Shown here: one piece after another, positions 7,711-16,821 of the stretch
How the letters are laid out: each line of letters opens with the position of its first letter
Numbering within the stretch: the stretch's first letter is position 1
Assembly: GCF_024539815.1 (NCBI RefSeq)
Contig: NZ_JAHHIU010000085.1
Coordinates: 39,662-103,661, forward strand
Origin: Streptomyces hayashii
GTDB lineage: Bacteria > Actinomycetota > Actinomycetes > Streptomycetales > Streptomycetaceae
Length of the DNA stretch: 64,000 nt
Direction: 5' to 3'
Translations under genes and position numbers: made by a program
Notes under the pieces: model-generated
What the model was told of the DNA's origin: nothing
The model's database searches: none
The model's input: only the letters and a program-made list of their open reading frames with translations

Positions 7711-8502
7711 TCACGGGGTGATGTCGGTCCCGTCGTTGACGCCGCCGGGCGCCGGGCGGTGGTCCATCTCGACCCACGGGTTGCCGGTGTTCGTCCCGCA
7801 CTGCAGGATCGCCGGATCGCTGCCGTTGTTGTCGAACTGGCAGGTGATCTCGTAGACCCGGCCCGTGGTGGTCAGCACGTCGAACTCCATGCCGGCGGCG
7901 GCCTGGTGTTCGCTGACCGCGGCCCCGCAGGGCAGGCCCACGTCGCCGCCCGCGGGGTATCCCGCGTGGTCGGTCAGGTCGGTCCACAGCATGGGGTTGT
8001 CCACACTGCCGGTCAGGTCGCGGATGCCCGCGTAGTAGCGCCCGTTGGCCAGGACGCTGCGGTACTCGACGTTGCCCTGGGGCCGGTAGGCGTCGATGTC
8101 GTAACACGCCGATGCGCCGGTGGGTCCCGTCGGGCCGGTGCCGCCCGGTCCGCCCGGTGCGCCGGTGGCGCCCGTCGCTCCCGTAGCGCCCGTAGCGCCC
8201 GTGGGGCCGGTGGGGCCTGTGGTGCCCCGGGGGCCCGTCGGGCCTGTCGGGCCGTGGCACTTGTCCTTGCCGCCCGCCTGGCTCGCCCGGTGCGGCTTGG
8301 GCTTGGGCTTCGGCTTGCACTTGTCGCCGCCGGCGACGGCCGCCGTCCGCGGCCCCTCGGTGACGCTGCGCGCCGCCGCGGCGGCCGGGCTGATCACGCC
8401 GGCCGCCAGGATCACGGCGAGCGAGGCCACCATGCCGGCCTGCTTGCATCTGTGCCGGGCCAGGGGGCCGAGGAGGGAGTACGGTCCGAACTCAGGTCGC
8501 AT
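7711..8502 (-). CDS. Secreted collagen-like protein
   Basis: 263 residues from ATG 8502, chosen because AAGGAG sits 8 bases upstream. An N-terminal signal segment ([21 protein letters not shown]) is followed by a basic [10 protein letters not shown] linker and then about 50 residues of Gly-X-Y repeats ([17 protein letters not shown]), a collagen-like triple-helix stretch. The C-terminal ~140 residues form a globular domain with several Cys (ACYDID, LPCGAA, ITCQFD, LQCGT). Collagen-like proteins in bacteria are usually surface or exosporium-type adhesins; the C-domain is not one I recognise. The gene reads away from the glycosyltransferase at 8657, with which it shares a short divergent intergenic region. 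Confidence 0.75.
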   Translation of the reverse strand: MRPEFGPYSLLGPLARHRCKQAGMVASLAVILAAGVISPAAAAARSVTEGPRTAAVAGGDKCKPKPKPKPHRASQAGGKDKCHGPTGPTGPRGTTGPTGPTGATGATGATGATGAPGGPGGTGPTGPTGASACYDIDAYRPQGNVEYRSVLANGRYYAGIRDLTGSVDNPMLWTDLTDHAGYPAGGDVGLPCGAAVSEHQAAAGMEFDVLTTTGRVYEITCQFDNNGSDPAILQCGTNTGNPWVEMDHRPAPGGVNDGTDITP

Positions 8503-8656
8503 TCGCCTGCTCCTTGTATCGACCGGTCCGGGCGCACCCCGGACCTGAGGGCGAGCTTGGACGAAACGGGGCGATGGGACCGGCACGCGAGGCCCGTATC
8601 ATCACTTTTATTGACGTATCGGACTAATGCGTGCGTTCTGGCAGAGGATTTCCCGC

Positions 8657-9853
8657 GTGGGACGGGCGGCCCGCGAGCGAGCCTGTGTCACCTTGACGGG
8701 CCTGACACACCAGACCCTGTGCCTGTGCATGATCGTCAAGGACGAGTCGCGGGTGATCGAGCGCTGCCTGGAGTCGGTCCGCCCCCTCGTCGACCACTGG
8801 GTGATCTCGGACACCGGTTCGACGGACGGAACGCAGGACCTGATCCGCAAGGTGCTCGACGGCATTCCGGGCGAGCTCCACGAGGAGCCCTGGGTCGACT
8901 TCGGGCACAACCGGACGCGCAACATCCAGCACGCCCGCGGCAGGGGCGACTACCTGCTCACCCTCGACGCCGACCACGTCCTGCGGCAGGACGCGCCGCT
9001 GCCCCGGCTGACGGCGGACTCGTACATGCTGCGCTACGACACCCCCGGCACCCAGCACCGCTTCAAGCACCTCATGCGGGGCGACCGGCTTTGGCGGTAC
9101 GAGGGCGTCACCCACGAGTACCCCTGCACCGACGGGCCCGACCGGCAGGAGATCCTGGACGCGCTCGTCATCGAGGACCACGCCGACGGCGGCTGCCGCA
9201 GCGACAAGTTCGAGCGTGACGCGCGCCTGTTGCGGCGCGAGCTGGAGCGCGACCCGGACAATCCGCGCACCGTGTTCTATCTCGCCAACACCGAGCGAGA
9301 CCTGGGGCACGCGGACGAGGCGATCGCGCTGTACGAACGGCGGGCCGAACTGGGCGGCTGGGGCGAGGAGGTCTACTGCTCGCTCCTGGAGGCCGGGGTC
9401 CTCATGGCGGAGCGGAGCGACGACTGGCCCGGTGCGATGGACGCCTTCTCCCGGGCCTGGGAGTCCCGCCCCGCCCGCCTCGAAGCCGTCTACGAACTCG
9501 CCTCACGACTGCGCCTGCGAGGCCGCTACCACACGGCCTACGCGCTGCTCGGCTCGGTCGTCGGCGCACGCGAGCCGGACGACCTGCTCTTCACCCGGTC
9601 CTGGGTGTACCGGTGGGGCCTGCTCTTCGAGTTCGCCATCTGCGCCTACTGGGTCGGCGACCACAGGGCGGCCGTCCGGGCCTGCGACGAACTGCTGGCG
9701 GTCCCGGACGTGCCCGAGTCCATCCGGCGTCAGACCGGGACCAACCGGGAGTTCTCCGTCCCCCACGTCAACGCCTTGCCGCGGCCGGCGACCCCAGTGC
9801 GCAGGCCGAAGGCGTCCAGGGCGGGCAAGGCGGCACGGGCCCGGAAGCGGTAG
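8657..9853 (+). CDS. Family 2 glycosyltransferase with TPR-like C-terminus
   Basis: The GT-A core begins LCLCMIVKDESRVIERCLES, followed by ISDTGSTDGTQ and the metal-binding LDADH. The middle and C-terminal parts are helical repeats (NPRTVFYLANTERDLGHADEAIALYERR) typical of TPR-linked GT2 enzymes that modify proteins or surface carbohydrates. GTG 8657 is preferred as start because AGAGGA lies 8 bases upstream; an in-frame ATG at 8627 lacks a ribosome binding site. A TATCAT at 8597-8602 may be the -10. The C-terminus is basic (KASRAGKAARARKR). The acceptor is unknown; the divergent collagen-like secreted protein is one candidate. Confidence 0.75.
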   Translation: MGRAARERACVTLTGLTHQTLCLCMIVKDESRVIERCLESVRPLVDHWVISDTGSTDGTQDLIRKVLDGIPGELHEEPWVDFGHNRTRNIQHARGRGDYLLTLDADHVLRQDAPLPRLTADSYMLRYDTPGTQHRFKHLMRGDRLWRYEGVTHEYPCTDGPDRQEILDALVIEDHADGGCRSDKFERDARLLRRELERDPDNPRTVFYLANTERDLGHADEAIALYERRAELGGWGEEVYCSLLEAGVLMAERSDDWPGAMDAFSRAWESRPARLEAVYELASRLRLRGRYHTAYALLGSVVGAREPDDLLFTRSWVYRWGLLFEFAICAYWVGDHRAAVRACDELLAVPDVPESIRRQTGTNREFSVPHVNALPRPATPVRRPKASRAGKAARARKR

Positions 9854-9953
9854 CCCGCCCCTGACGCGTCCTCAGGAGCGCCTGGCCGCACGGGTGTCGG
9901 CGCCGGCCGGGCGTCGGTGCATCCGCCGGGCCGGCTGTAGCGTCTACGTCCAT

Positions 9954-11099
9954 ATGGACCTGCAGAAACAGCCCGTCGCCGAGCCGCCCGCGCCGCCGGT
10001 CGGCCGGACTTCCGGGCAGGCGCCCGAAGGGTGTCTCGTCGTCGCGATCCGGCTGCCCGTGCGCATCGTCGTGCTCGTGCTGGTGGTACCGGTGCGCATG
10101 GTGTGGGACGGGCTCGTCGTCGTGGGGCGGCTCCTGCGGGACACCGTGCTGCGGCCGCTCGGACGGGCCCTGTCGTGGCTGGGGAAGGCGCTGTTCGTCT
10201 GGCCCCTGATCGGGCTGTGGCGCTACCTCGTCGTCCCCGCGGCCACGGCGCTCGCCTGGCTCGGGAAGGTGCTGGTGGCGACGCCGGCGGTCTGGCTCCA
10301 CCGGTACCTCCTCACCCCGCTCGGGCACGGGCTCGCATGGCTGGTGCGGGGCGTCGGCGCCGGGTTCGCGTGGGTGTACGCGCGCGTGCTGACGCCCGTC
10401 GGACACGCCGTCCTCATGCTGCTGAAGGGGATCGGGGCTGTGATCGCCGCCGTCGGCGTCGGCGTGTACGGCGCGGGGGCGTGGTTGGTGAGGCGTCTGG
10501 TCGTCGTCCCCGCCCGATGGGTCCACCGGTGGTTCCTGGCGCCGGCCGGGCGGGCGATCGTCCTGTGCGCGCAAGGGGTGTGGCGGCTTTCGGAACTGCT
10601 GATGGGCGGGGTCGGCCTCGTCCTGTACTGGGCCGCCCGGATCCTGCTCGTGCTGCCCGCGCTCGCCCTGTGGCGCTGGGTGCTGGTCCCCGTCGGCCGT
10701 TTCCTCGCGGTCGTCGCGCGCGAGGTCGGGGACGCCCTCGGGCACTGCTGGCGGATCGCCGGGCACGTCTCGCTCGCCGTCGGACGGTTCCTCGGGACTC
10801 TCCTTCGGTGGACCCTCGTGGAGCCCGTGCGCTGGGTGTACCGGACCGTGCTCACCCCGGTCGGTCACGCCGTCCGGGACGCCGTGCTGCGTCCCGCCGC
10901 CCGGGCCGCGCGCAGCGTGGGCAGGGCTTCCCGGCAGGCGCTGGCCGCGGCCTGGGAGACGGCGCGGCAGACCCGCGCGGACGTGCGCCGCATGCTCTTC
11001 GGGGAGCCGGTGCGGCGGGAGGCCGTCGACCGCCGGGAACGATCGGCGGGCGAGGCACGTACTCTTGGTAGCAGTACGACCGCTCTCACGAAGGACTGA
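9954..11099 (+). CDS. Multi-pass membrane protein with internal repeats, unrecognised
   Basis: 381 residues from ATG 9954. Nearly the whole protein is hydrophobic and built from repeats of roughly 40-45 residues sharing a motif like W-x-x-R-x-[LV]-L-x-P-[LVA]-G-[HR]-[AG]. Examples are WLHRYLLTPLGHGLAWL, WVYARVLTPVGHAVLML, WVHRWFLAPAGRAIVL, LWRWVLVPVGRFLAVV and WVYRTVLTPVGHAVRD. The C-terminal ~60 residues are soluble and basic/acidic mixed. The gene runs straight into the TIGR03936 gene with a 48-bp gap, suggesting co-transcription. I know of no function. Regular Arg and Pro-Gly-His positions in each repeat suggest a structural or channel-like scaffold, but that is speculation. Confidence 0.65.
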   Translation: MDLQKQPVAEPPAPPVGRTSGQAPEGCLVVAIRLPVRIVVLVLVVPVRMVWDGLVVVGRLLRDTVLRPLGRALSWLGKALFVWPLIGLWRYLVVPAATALAWLGKVLVATPAVWLHRYLLTPLGHGLAWLVRGVGAGFAWVYARVLTPVGHAVLMLLKGIGAVIAAVGVGVYGAGAWLVRRLVVVPARWVHRWFLAPAGRAIVLCAQGVWRLSELLMGGVGLVLYWAARILLVLPALALWRWVLVPVGRFLAVVAREVGDALGHCWRIAGHVSLAVGRFLGTLLRWTLVEPVRWVYRTVLTPVGHAVRDAVLRPAARAARSVGRASRQALAAAWETARQTRADVRRMLFGEPVRREAVDRRERSAGEARTLGSSTTALTKD

Positions 11100-11147
11100 A
11101 CGACACTGGGCAAGCGACAGCCCGAAGGCCCGCCGCCCGCACCCGCG

Positions 11148-11912
11148 GTGCAGCGCATTCGTCTGCGTTACACCAAGCGCGGCCGCCTCCGGTTCACCAG
11201 CCACCGTGACTTCCAGCGTGCCTTCGAGCGCGCGTTGCGCCGTGCCGAGGTGCCGATGGCGTACTCGGCGGGGTTCACGCCGCATCCGAAGGTGTCGTAC
11301 GCCAATGCCGCACCCACCGGCACGGGCAGTGAGGCGGAGTACCTGGAGATCGCGCTGACCGCGGCGCGAGATCCGGAGAAGCTGAGAGCTCTGCTCGACG
11401 AGTCGCTGCCCACCGGGCTCGACGTCGTCGACGCGGTGGAGGCCCGGACCTCGGGTCTGGCCGACCGGTTGACGGCTTCCGTGTGGGAGCTGCGGCTGGT
11501 GGGAGTGGACCCGGCCGACGCCGGCCGCGCGGTGGAGGCCTTCAACGAGGCCGACGCCGTGGAGGTCCAGCGCATGACCAAGAACGGCGTTCGCACCTTC
11601 GACACCCGAGGCGCGGTCGTACGGCTGGAAACGCACGATGAACCCGCTGATAGGCCGACCGACCAGCCCTGTGCGATACTGCGGCTGGTTGTTCGGCACG
11701 TGACGCCTGCCGTTCGACCCGACGACGTCCTGTCCGGTCTTCGCGCCGTGGCCGACCTGGCGCCGCCGGTCCCCGCTGCGGTGACCAGGCTGGCGCAGGG
11801 GCTGTTCGATGAAGAGACCGGCACGGTGACCGACCCGCTCGCGCCCGACCGCGAGGCAGCTCAGGCCCCCACAACGGCCGATCCCGCTGCCGCCGCGAAG
11901 GCGCCCGCGTAG
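11148..11912 (+). CDS. TIGR03936 / DUF2344 family protein
   Basis: 254 residues from GTG 11148. The N-terminus VQRIRLRYTKRGRLRFTSHRD is the family signature, followed by YSAGFTPHPKVSYANAAPTGTGSEAEYLEI. In many bacteria this protein is fused to or adjacent to the TIGR03960 B12/radical SAM protein and is thought to form a functional pair with it, perhaps in tRNA or rRNA modification; that role is not established. Here the pair is separated by the integrated element and four genes. Coding similarity continues upstream (GKRQPEGPPPAPA) with only a CTG at 11106, so a non-canonical or misread start is possible. RNase E/G follows after 278 bp. Confidence 0.8.
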   Translation: MQRIRLRYTKRGRLRFTSHRDFQRAFERALRRAEVPMAYSAGFTPHPKVSYANAAPTGTGSEAEYLEIALTAARDPEKLRALLDESLPTGLDVVDAVEARTSGLADRLTASVWELRLVGVDPADAGRAVEAFNEADAVEVQRMTKNGVRTFDTRGAVVRLETHDEPADRPTDQPCAILRLVVRHVTPAVRPDDVLSGLRAVADLAPPVPAAVTRLAQGLFDEETGTVTDPLAPDREAAQAPTTADPAAAAKAPA

Positions 11913-12190
11913 GGAAGGTTCCGCGAAGGAACGCACGTCGTAGCGCCGCCCTCGTACTCGGGAGCCACCTGGGTCGGGCAGCGCACCGACCAGAAGACTT
12001 TCGCCAGGCCGTGCGCATTCGGCGTACGGAACCGGCGAGACAGGACACAGAGAGCTCCCGTGCGGCGCCCGCGCCCCGGACGGCGGCACCGCGCATCGCG
12101 CGAGCCGCGGACGTCAACGGTGGTCGATCCTTGGTGATCGCCACCGGACCAGGTGCGGCGCCCGGGAGCCTGACGGGAGAAACGCCCGCA

Positions 12191-15100
12191 ATGCTCGAAC
12201 CAACCGAATCCGCGGATTCCATGACGGACTCCGAAGCGAACACCCCCAGCGACACCCTGCCGCCGCGTCGTCGGCGCCGTGCCGCTTCCCGGCCGGCGGG
12301 TCCGCCGTCCGCCGCCGCCGAGGCCTCGGCCGAGATCACCACGCCGGCCATACCGGCCGTGGAGTCCGTCGAGGAACTGGCGGAGGATGACGTCCGGGAC
12401 GAGACCGTCCAGGACGAGAACGTCGGGGCGGACGCCAAGGCGGACGAGCCCGAGGAGACCGCCGAGGCCGCCGCGCCTCGTGGCCGCCGCAGGGCCACCC
12501 GCCGTGCCTCCGCGCCCGCCGGCGCCCCGGCCGCCGCCGAGGCGGCCGAGACCGTCGTGCCGGTGGCAGCCGCCGAGGCGAGCGCCCCGGCCGTCGAGGA
12601 GGCCGCCGCCGAGGAAGCACCGGCCGAGGACGCAGCTCCGCGCCGCTCCCGCCGTCGGGCCACGCGCCGTGTGACCACGGCCACGGAGGCTCCGGCCGCC
12701 GAGGCCGTGGAGCCCGCCGTGGCGGAGTCCGCGCCCGAGCCCGTCGCCCCGACGGCCGAGGAGGCGCCGGCCGAGGCCGCTCCGCGTGCGCGGCGCCGCG
12801 CCACCCGGCGGGTGACCGCGCCCGTCGCCACGCCGGAGGCCGAGGCGCCGGTCGAAGCCGTCGAGGCCGAGGCGCCCGCGGTGACCGAGGAGGCGGCCGA
12901 GCCGGCTGCTCCGCGCTCCCGTCGGCGTGCCACCCGTCGCGTCTCCGCGCCCGCCGCCGAGACCCCCGAGGCCTCCGCACCCCAGACGCCCCAGGTTGAC
13001 GAGACCCCCGCGGAGCCGGTCGCTCCGGCCGCCGTCGAGGAGCCGAAGGCTCCCGAGGCTCCCGAGACTCCCGAGGCCGCTGACGGCGACGAGGACGCCG
13101 GTCCGCGCCGCGGCCGCCGGCGAGTGGTCCGCCGGGCCGCCGGAGGCTTCTCCGCGCCCGAGCCCGTGAAGGGCGAGGACGACGCGCCGCGTCGTCCGGC
13201 GCGCCCCGCGGTCGCCGTGTTCCAGGCGCCCGTGTTCGCCGAGCCGCAGTTCCAGACGCCGCAGCGGGCCGCGGCCGAGGCCGCCGCCGAGGCCGAGACC
13301 GCCGTGGCGGAGGAGCCCGAGCCCGAAGAGGTGCAGAGCGCCCCGGAGCTTTCCGAGGAGCCCGCCGGCTCGCGTCGCCGTCGTCGCCGCAGGGCCGCCG
13401 GCGCCGGCGAGGAGGCCGAGTCCGGCCGCACCGCCGCGCCCGCCGCCCACGCTGCCGAGACCGCGGCGCCCGCCGCCGCGGACGAGGCGGAGAGCGAGCC
13501 GGACGAGGCCGACGAGGCCGCCGAGGACGTCGTCGACAGCGATGACGACAGCGAGGAGACCGGTTCGCGTCGCCGTCGCCGTCGCGGCGGCCGTCGTCGC
13601 CGTCGTGGCGACGCAGCCGACGGCGAGGGGGAGTCCGGCGACGCCGACTCCGACGAGCCGGCCTCCGAGCAGGTCGCTCAGGACGCCGAGGACGGCGCCG
13701 AGCAGGAGGACGAGGACGCGGACGACGAGGACGCGGGCGGTTCCACCGCCGGCAGCCGTCGCCGCCGCCGCCGTCGTCGTCGGGCCGGGGACGCCTCCCA
13801 CGAGGCCGAGCCCGTCGACGGGGACCCGGAGCGCACGGTCGTCAAGGTCCGCGAGCCGCGCAAGCCCTCCGAGCCCTCCGACGAGGTGCAGTCCATCAAG
13901 GGCTCCACGCGTCTGGAGGCCAAGAAGCAGCGCCGCCGGGAAGGCCGTGAGCAGGGCCGCCGCCGCGTGCCGATCATCACCGAGGCCGAGTTCCTGGCCC
14001 GGCGCGAGGCCGTCGAGCGGGTGATGGTCGTACGCCAGAGCGGCGAGCGCACCCAGATCGGCGTCCTGGAAGACAACGTGCTCGTCGAGCACTACGTCAA
14101 CAAGGAGCAGGCCACCTCGTACGTCGGCAACGTGTACCTGGGCAAGGTGCAGAACGTGCTGCCGTCGATGGAGGCCGCCTTCATCGACATCGGCAAGGGG
14201 CGCAACGCCGTCCTGTACGCGGGCGAGGTCAACTTCGAGGCGCTCGGCATGGCCAACGGGCCGCGCCGCATCGAGGCCGCCCTGAAGTCGGGCCAGCCGG
14301 TCCTCGTGCAGGTGACGAAGGACCCGATCGGCCACAAGGGCGCCCGTCTGACCAGCCAGGTCTCCCTTCCGGGCCGCTACCTCGTGTACGTCCCCGAGGG
14401 CTCGATGACCGGCATCAGCCGCAAGCTGCCCGACACCGAGCGGGCCCGGCTGAAGACGATCCTCAAGAAGATCGTCCCCGAGGACGCGGGCGTCATCGTG
14501 CGCACCGCCGCCGAGGGGGCGAGCGAGGACGAGCTGCGCCGTGACGTCGAGCGTCTGCAGGCGCAGTGGGAGGAGATCCAGAAGAAGGCCAAGAGCGGCA
14601 ATGCTCCGACGCTGCTGTACGGCGAGCCGGACATGACCGTCCGGGTCGTGCGCGACATCTTCAACGAGGACTTCTCCAAGGTCATCGTCAGCGGCGACGA
14701 GGCCTGGTCGACCATCCACGGCTACGTCTCGCACGTGGCCCCCGACCTCGCCGAGCGGCTGTCGAAGTGGACGTCCGAGGTCGACGTCTTCGCCACCTAC
14801 CGGATCGACGAGCAGCTCGCCAAGGCGCTGGACCGCAAGGTCTGGCTGCCCAGCGGCGGCTCGCTGGTGATCGACCGGACCGAGGCCATGGTCGTGGTCG
14901 ACGTCAACACCGGCAAGTTCACCGGTCAGGGCGGCAACCTCGAAGAGACGGTCACCAGGAACAACCTGGAGGCGGCCGAGGAGATCGTGCGTCAGCTGCG
15001 GCTGCGCGACCTCGGCGGCATCATCGTGATCGACTTCATCGACATGGTGCTGGAGTCCAACCGGGACCTGGTGCTGCGGCGGCTGCTGGAGTGCCTGGGC

Positions 15101-16366
15101 CGCGACCGCACCAAGCACCAGGTCGCCGAGGTCACCTCGCTGGGCCTGGTGCAGATGACCCGCAAGCGGGTCGGCCAGGGTCTGCTGGAGTCCTTCTCCG
15201 AGACCTGTGTGCACTGCAACGGGCGCGGTGTCATCGTCCACATGGAGCAGCCGACGTCCGTGGGCGGCGGCGGCAAGCGCAAGAAGCGCGGTCGCGGCGG
15301 CGAGGGTCAGGGTCACGACCACGACCACGACCACGAGTACGAGACCGCGACGGCCGAGGTCGTCGAGCCGGACGCGGGCGCCGAGCCGGAGACGGAGAGC
15401 GAGGCCGAGGTCGCCGCGGAGGTGGCCGAGCCGGTCGCGCTGGCCGCCCCCGAGTTCGCCGTGGACGAGGAGCTGTACAGCAGCGTCGCCGAGGCGGAGG
15501 CAGCCGCCACGCGTGGCCGGGGCCGACGCCGGTCGAGCCGCAGGGCGTCCGCTCCGGCGGGCGCGCCCAGGGGTGGGTCGCGCCGTGCGGGCGGTTCCGA
15601 GGCGTTCGTCTCGGAGCTGTCGGCCGGGTCCGCCGCGGAGGAGGCCGTCGAGGCGCCCACCGCGCAGAACGTGACCGTCGAGGCGGAGACCGAGCGTCCG
15701 GTGCAGCCGGCCGGGACGGTCACCGCGCACACGGAGCCGGTCGCCGTCGAGGACCCGGTCGTCGAGGCGCCCGCCGAGGCGCCGGTCGCCGAGGAGGCCC
15801 CCAAGGGCCGTACGCGCCGCCGCGCCACCCGCAAGGTGTCCGCGCCGGCCGGGTCGCCCGCGGGGGCGGAGGCCGCCGTGGTGACGGTCGCCGAGACCCC
15901 GGTCGTCCGTACGCCGGTCGCCGAGGCCGCTCCGGTGGAGCAGCCCGAGGCCGAGCAGGCCGCCGAGCCCGTCGCCGAGAGCGCGGCCCCGGCCCGCCCG
16001 CGGCGCCGCGCCGTGCGCAAGGCCACCGCGCCGACCGCGTCCGAGGAGACGGCCGTCGTGGTCGTCCCGTCGGTCGCGGCGGACGCCACGGCCGAGCCCG
16101 CGTCCGAGGCGACGTCCGAGGGGGCCGCCGCGCCCGCCGAGGACGCGCAGGACGTCCCGGCGAAGAAGACGGCCGCTCGCAAGACCGCGAAGAAGGCCAC
16201 GGCCAAGAAGACCGCCGCCAAGAAGACCGCGGCGGCCAAGACGACGGCGGCGAAGAAGACCGCCGCCAAGAAGGCGACGGCCAAGAAGGCGGTCAAGTCG
16301 GTGTCGAAGAAGACCGCGGCGGCGCAGCAGAGTGTGCCGTCCGTCACGGCCTCGACGGAGGACTGA
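12191..16366 (+). CDS. rne: Ribonuclease E/G
   Basis: 1391 residues. ATG 12191 is chosen because MLEPTESADS starts the protein-like sequence. The first ~590 residues are low-complexity: Ala/Glu-rich acidic stretches alternating with Arg-rich islands (RRRATRRVSAPA and variants). The catalytic core begins near residue 592 (VMVVRQSGERTQIGVLEDN), with the embedded S1 domain (SYVGNVYLGKVQNVLPSMEAAF). It contains VIDRTEAMVVVDVNTGKF (metal-site Asp residues) and ends near residue 1006 with CVHCNGRG, the zinc-link CxxC. The C-terminus repeats the Arg islands and closes with a Lys/Ala histone-like tail (AKKTAAKKTAAAK). Such extensions on both sides of the core are typical of Streptomyces RNase E/G and likely scaffold RNA or degradosome partners. 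The 278-bp leader upstream could allow autoregulation. Confidence 0.95.
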   Translation: MLEPTESADSMTDSEANTPSDTLPPRRRRRAASRPAGPPSAAAEASAEITTPAIPAVESVEELAEDDVRDETVQDENVGADAKADEPEETAEAAAPRGRRRATRRASAPAGAPAAAEAAETVVPVAAAEASAPAVEEAAAEEAPAEDAAPRRSRRRATRRVTTATEAPAAEAVEPAVAESAPEPVAPTAEEAPAEAAPRARRRATRRVTAPVATPEAEAPVEAVEAEAPAVTEEAAEPAAPRSRRRATRRVSAPAAETPEASAPQTPQVDETPAEPVAPAAVEEPKAPEAPETPEAADGDEDAGPRRGRRRVVRRAAGGFSAPEPVKGEDDAPRRPARPAVAVFQAPVFAEPQFQTPQRAAAEAAAEAETAVAEEPEPEEVQSAPELSEEPAGSRRRRRRRAAGAGEEAESGRTAAPAAHAAETAAPAAADEAESEPDEADEAAEDVVDSDDDSEETGSRRRRRRGGRRRRRGDAADGEGESGDADSDEPASEQVAQDAEDGAEQEDEDADDEDAGGSTAGSRRRRRRRRRAGDASHEAEPVDGDPERTVVKVREPRKPSEPSDEVQSIKGSTRLEAKKQRRREGREQGRRRVPIITEAEFLARREAVERVMVVRQSGERTQIGVLEDNVLVEHYVNKEQATSYVGNVYLGKVQNVLPSMEAAFIDIGKGRNAVLYAGEVNFEALGMANGPRRIEAALKSGQPVLVQVTKDPIGHKGARLTSQVSLPGRYLVYVPEGSMTGISRKLPDTERARLKTILKKIVPEDAGVIVRTAAEGASEDELRRDVERLQAQWEEIQKKAKSGNAPTLLYGEPDMTVRVVRDIFNEDFSKVIVSGDEAWSTIHGYVSHVAPDLAERLSKWTSEVDVFATYRIDEQLAKALDRKVWLPSGGSLVIDRTEAMVVVDVNTGKFTGQGGNLEETVTRNNLEAAEEIVRQLRLRDLGGIIVIDFIDMVLESNRDLVLRRLLECLGRDRTKHQVAEVTSLGLVQMTRKRVGQGLLESFSETCVHCNGRGVIVHMEQPTSVGGGGKRKKRGRGGEGQGHDHDHDHEYETATAEVVEPDAGAEPETESEAEVAAEVAEPVALAAPEFAVDEELYSSVAEAEAAATRGRGRRRSSRRASAPAGAPRGGSRRAGGSEAFVSELSAGSAAEEAVEAPTAQNVTVEAETERPVQPAGTVTAHTEPVAVEDPVVEAPAEAPVAEEAPKGRTRRRATRKVSAPAGSPAGAEAAVVTVAETPVVRTPVAEAAPVEQPEAEQAAEPVAESAAPARPRRRAVRKATAPTASEETAVVVVPSVAADATAEPASEATSEGAAAPAEDAQDVPAKKTAARKTAKKATAKKTAAKKTAAAKTTAAKKTAAKKATAKKAVKSVSKKTAAAQQSVPSVTASTED

Positions 16367-16390
16367 CCCCGCCCGGCGCGGGTACGCATG

Positions 16391-16422
16391 GTGCGGGCGT
16401 CCGGACATCCGGACGCCCGCAC
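16391..16422 (+). terminator. rne terminator
   Basis: A perfect 15-bp inverted repeat (GTGCGGGCGTCCGGA and its complement) separated by only CA, starting 24 bases after the rne stop codon. It is one of the longest stems in the window. No T-run follows. Confidence 0.8.
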
Positions 16423-16821
16423 CGGTGTTTCACCCGCCTCCCGCGCTCGCGTGGCCGTGCGTTCACCAGGGAGTTACTCTGTGTCTCGCTTGTGATGGAG
16501 CGCACCCGCGACATGGGTTTCGGGGTGATGACCCTGGGCAAAATCGCCGTCTCCAGACTGGTAACGTGCACTCTGGTCCCGGTGGCCAAAGACATGCACA
16601 CCGTGACCACAGCCGAAGAGCACATCCGGTCTTCCAGCCGGAGACGGCTGACTTCCCGCAAGGAACCCTCACGGGGCGGGGTCCTGTGTACAAGCCGTCC
16701 GCCCGCCCACAGGCGTCGGCGGACAACCAGGGATGCGGCCGTGCTGTGCATCGACACGGTCCCTTCCCGACCATGCATGACGTGGTGCGCCTTCGAGGTC
16801 GCCGTAGAGGAGGGGATGTCG
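16423..16821. other. Long leader/promoter region before the aminotransferase gene
   Basis: About 400 bp with no convincing gene; the open frame passing through has no domain and poor coding bias. GTTACT at 16474-16479 and TAACGT at 16561-16566 are possible -10 elements, neither with a clear -35. The segment ends with AGGAGG at 16808-16813, the ribosome binding site of the next gene. Confidence 0.45.
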
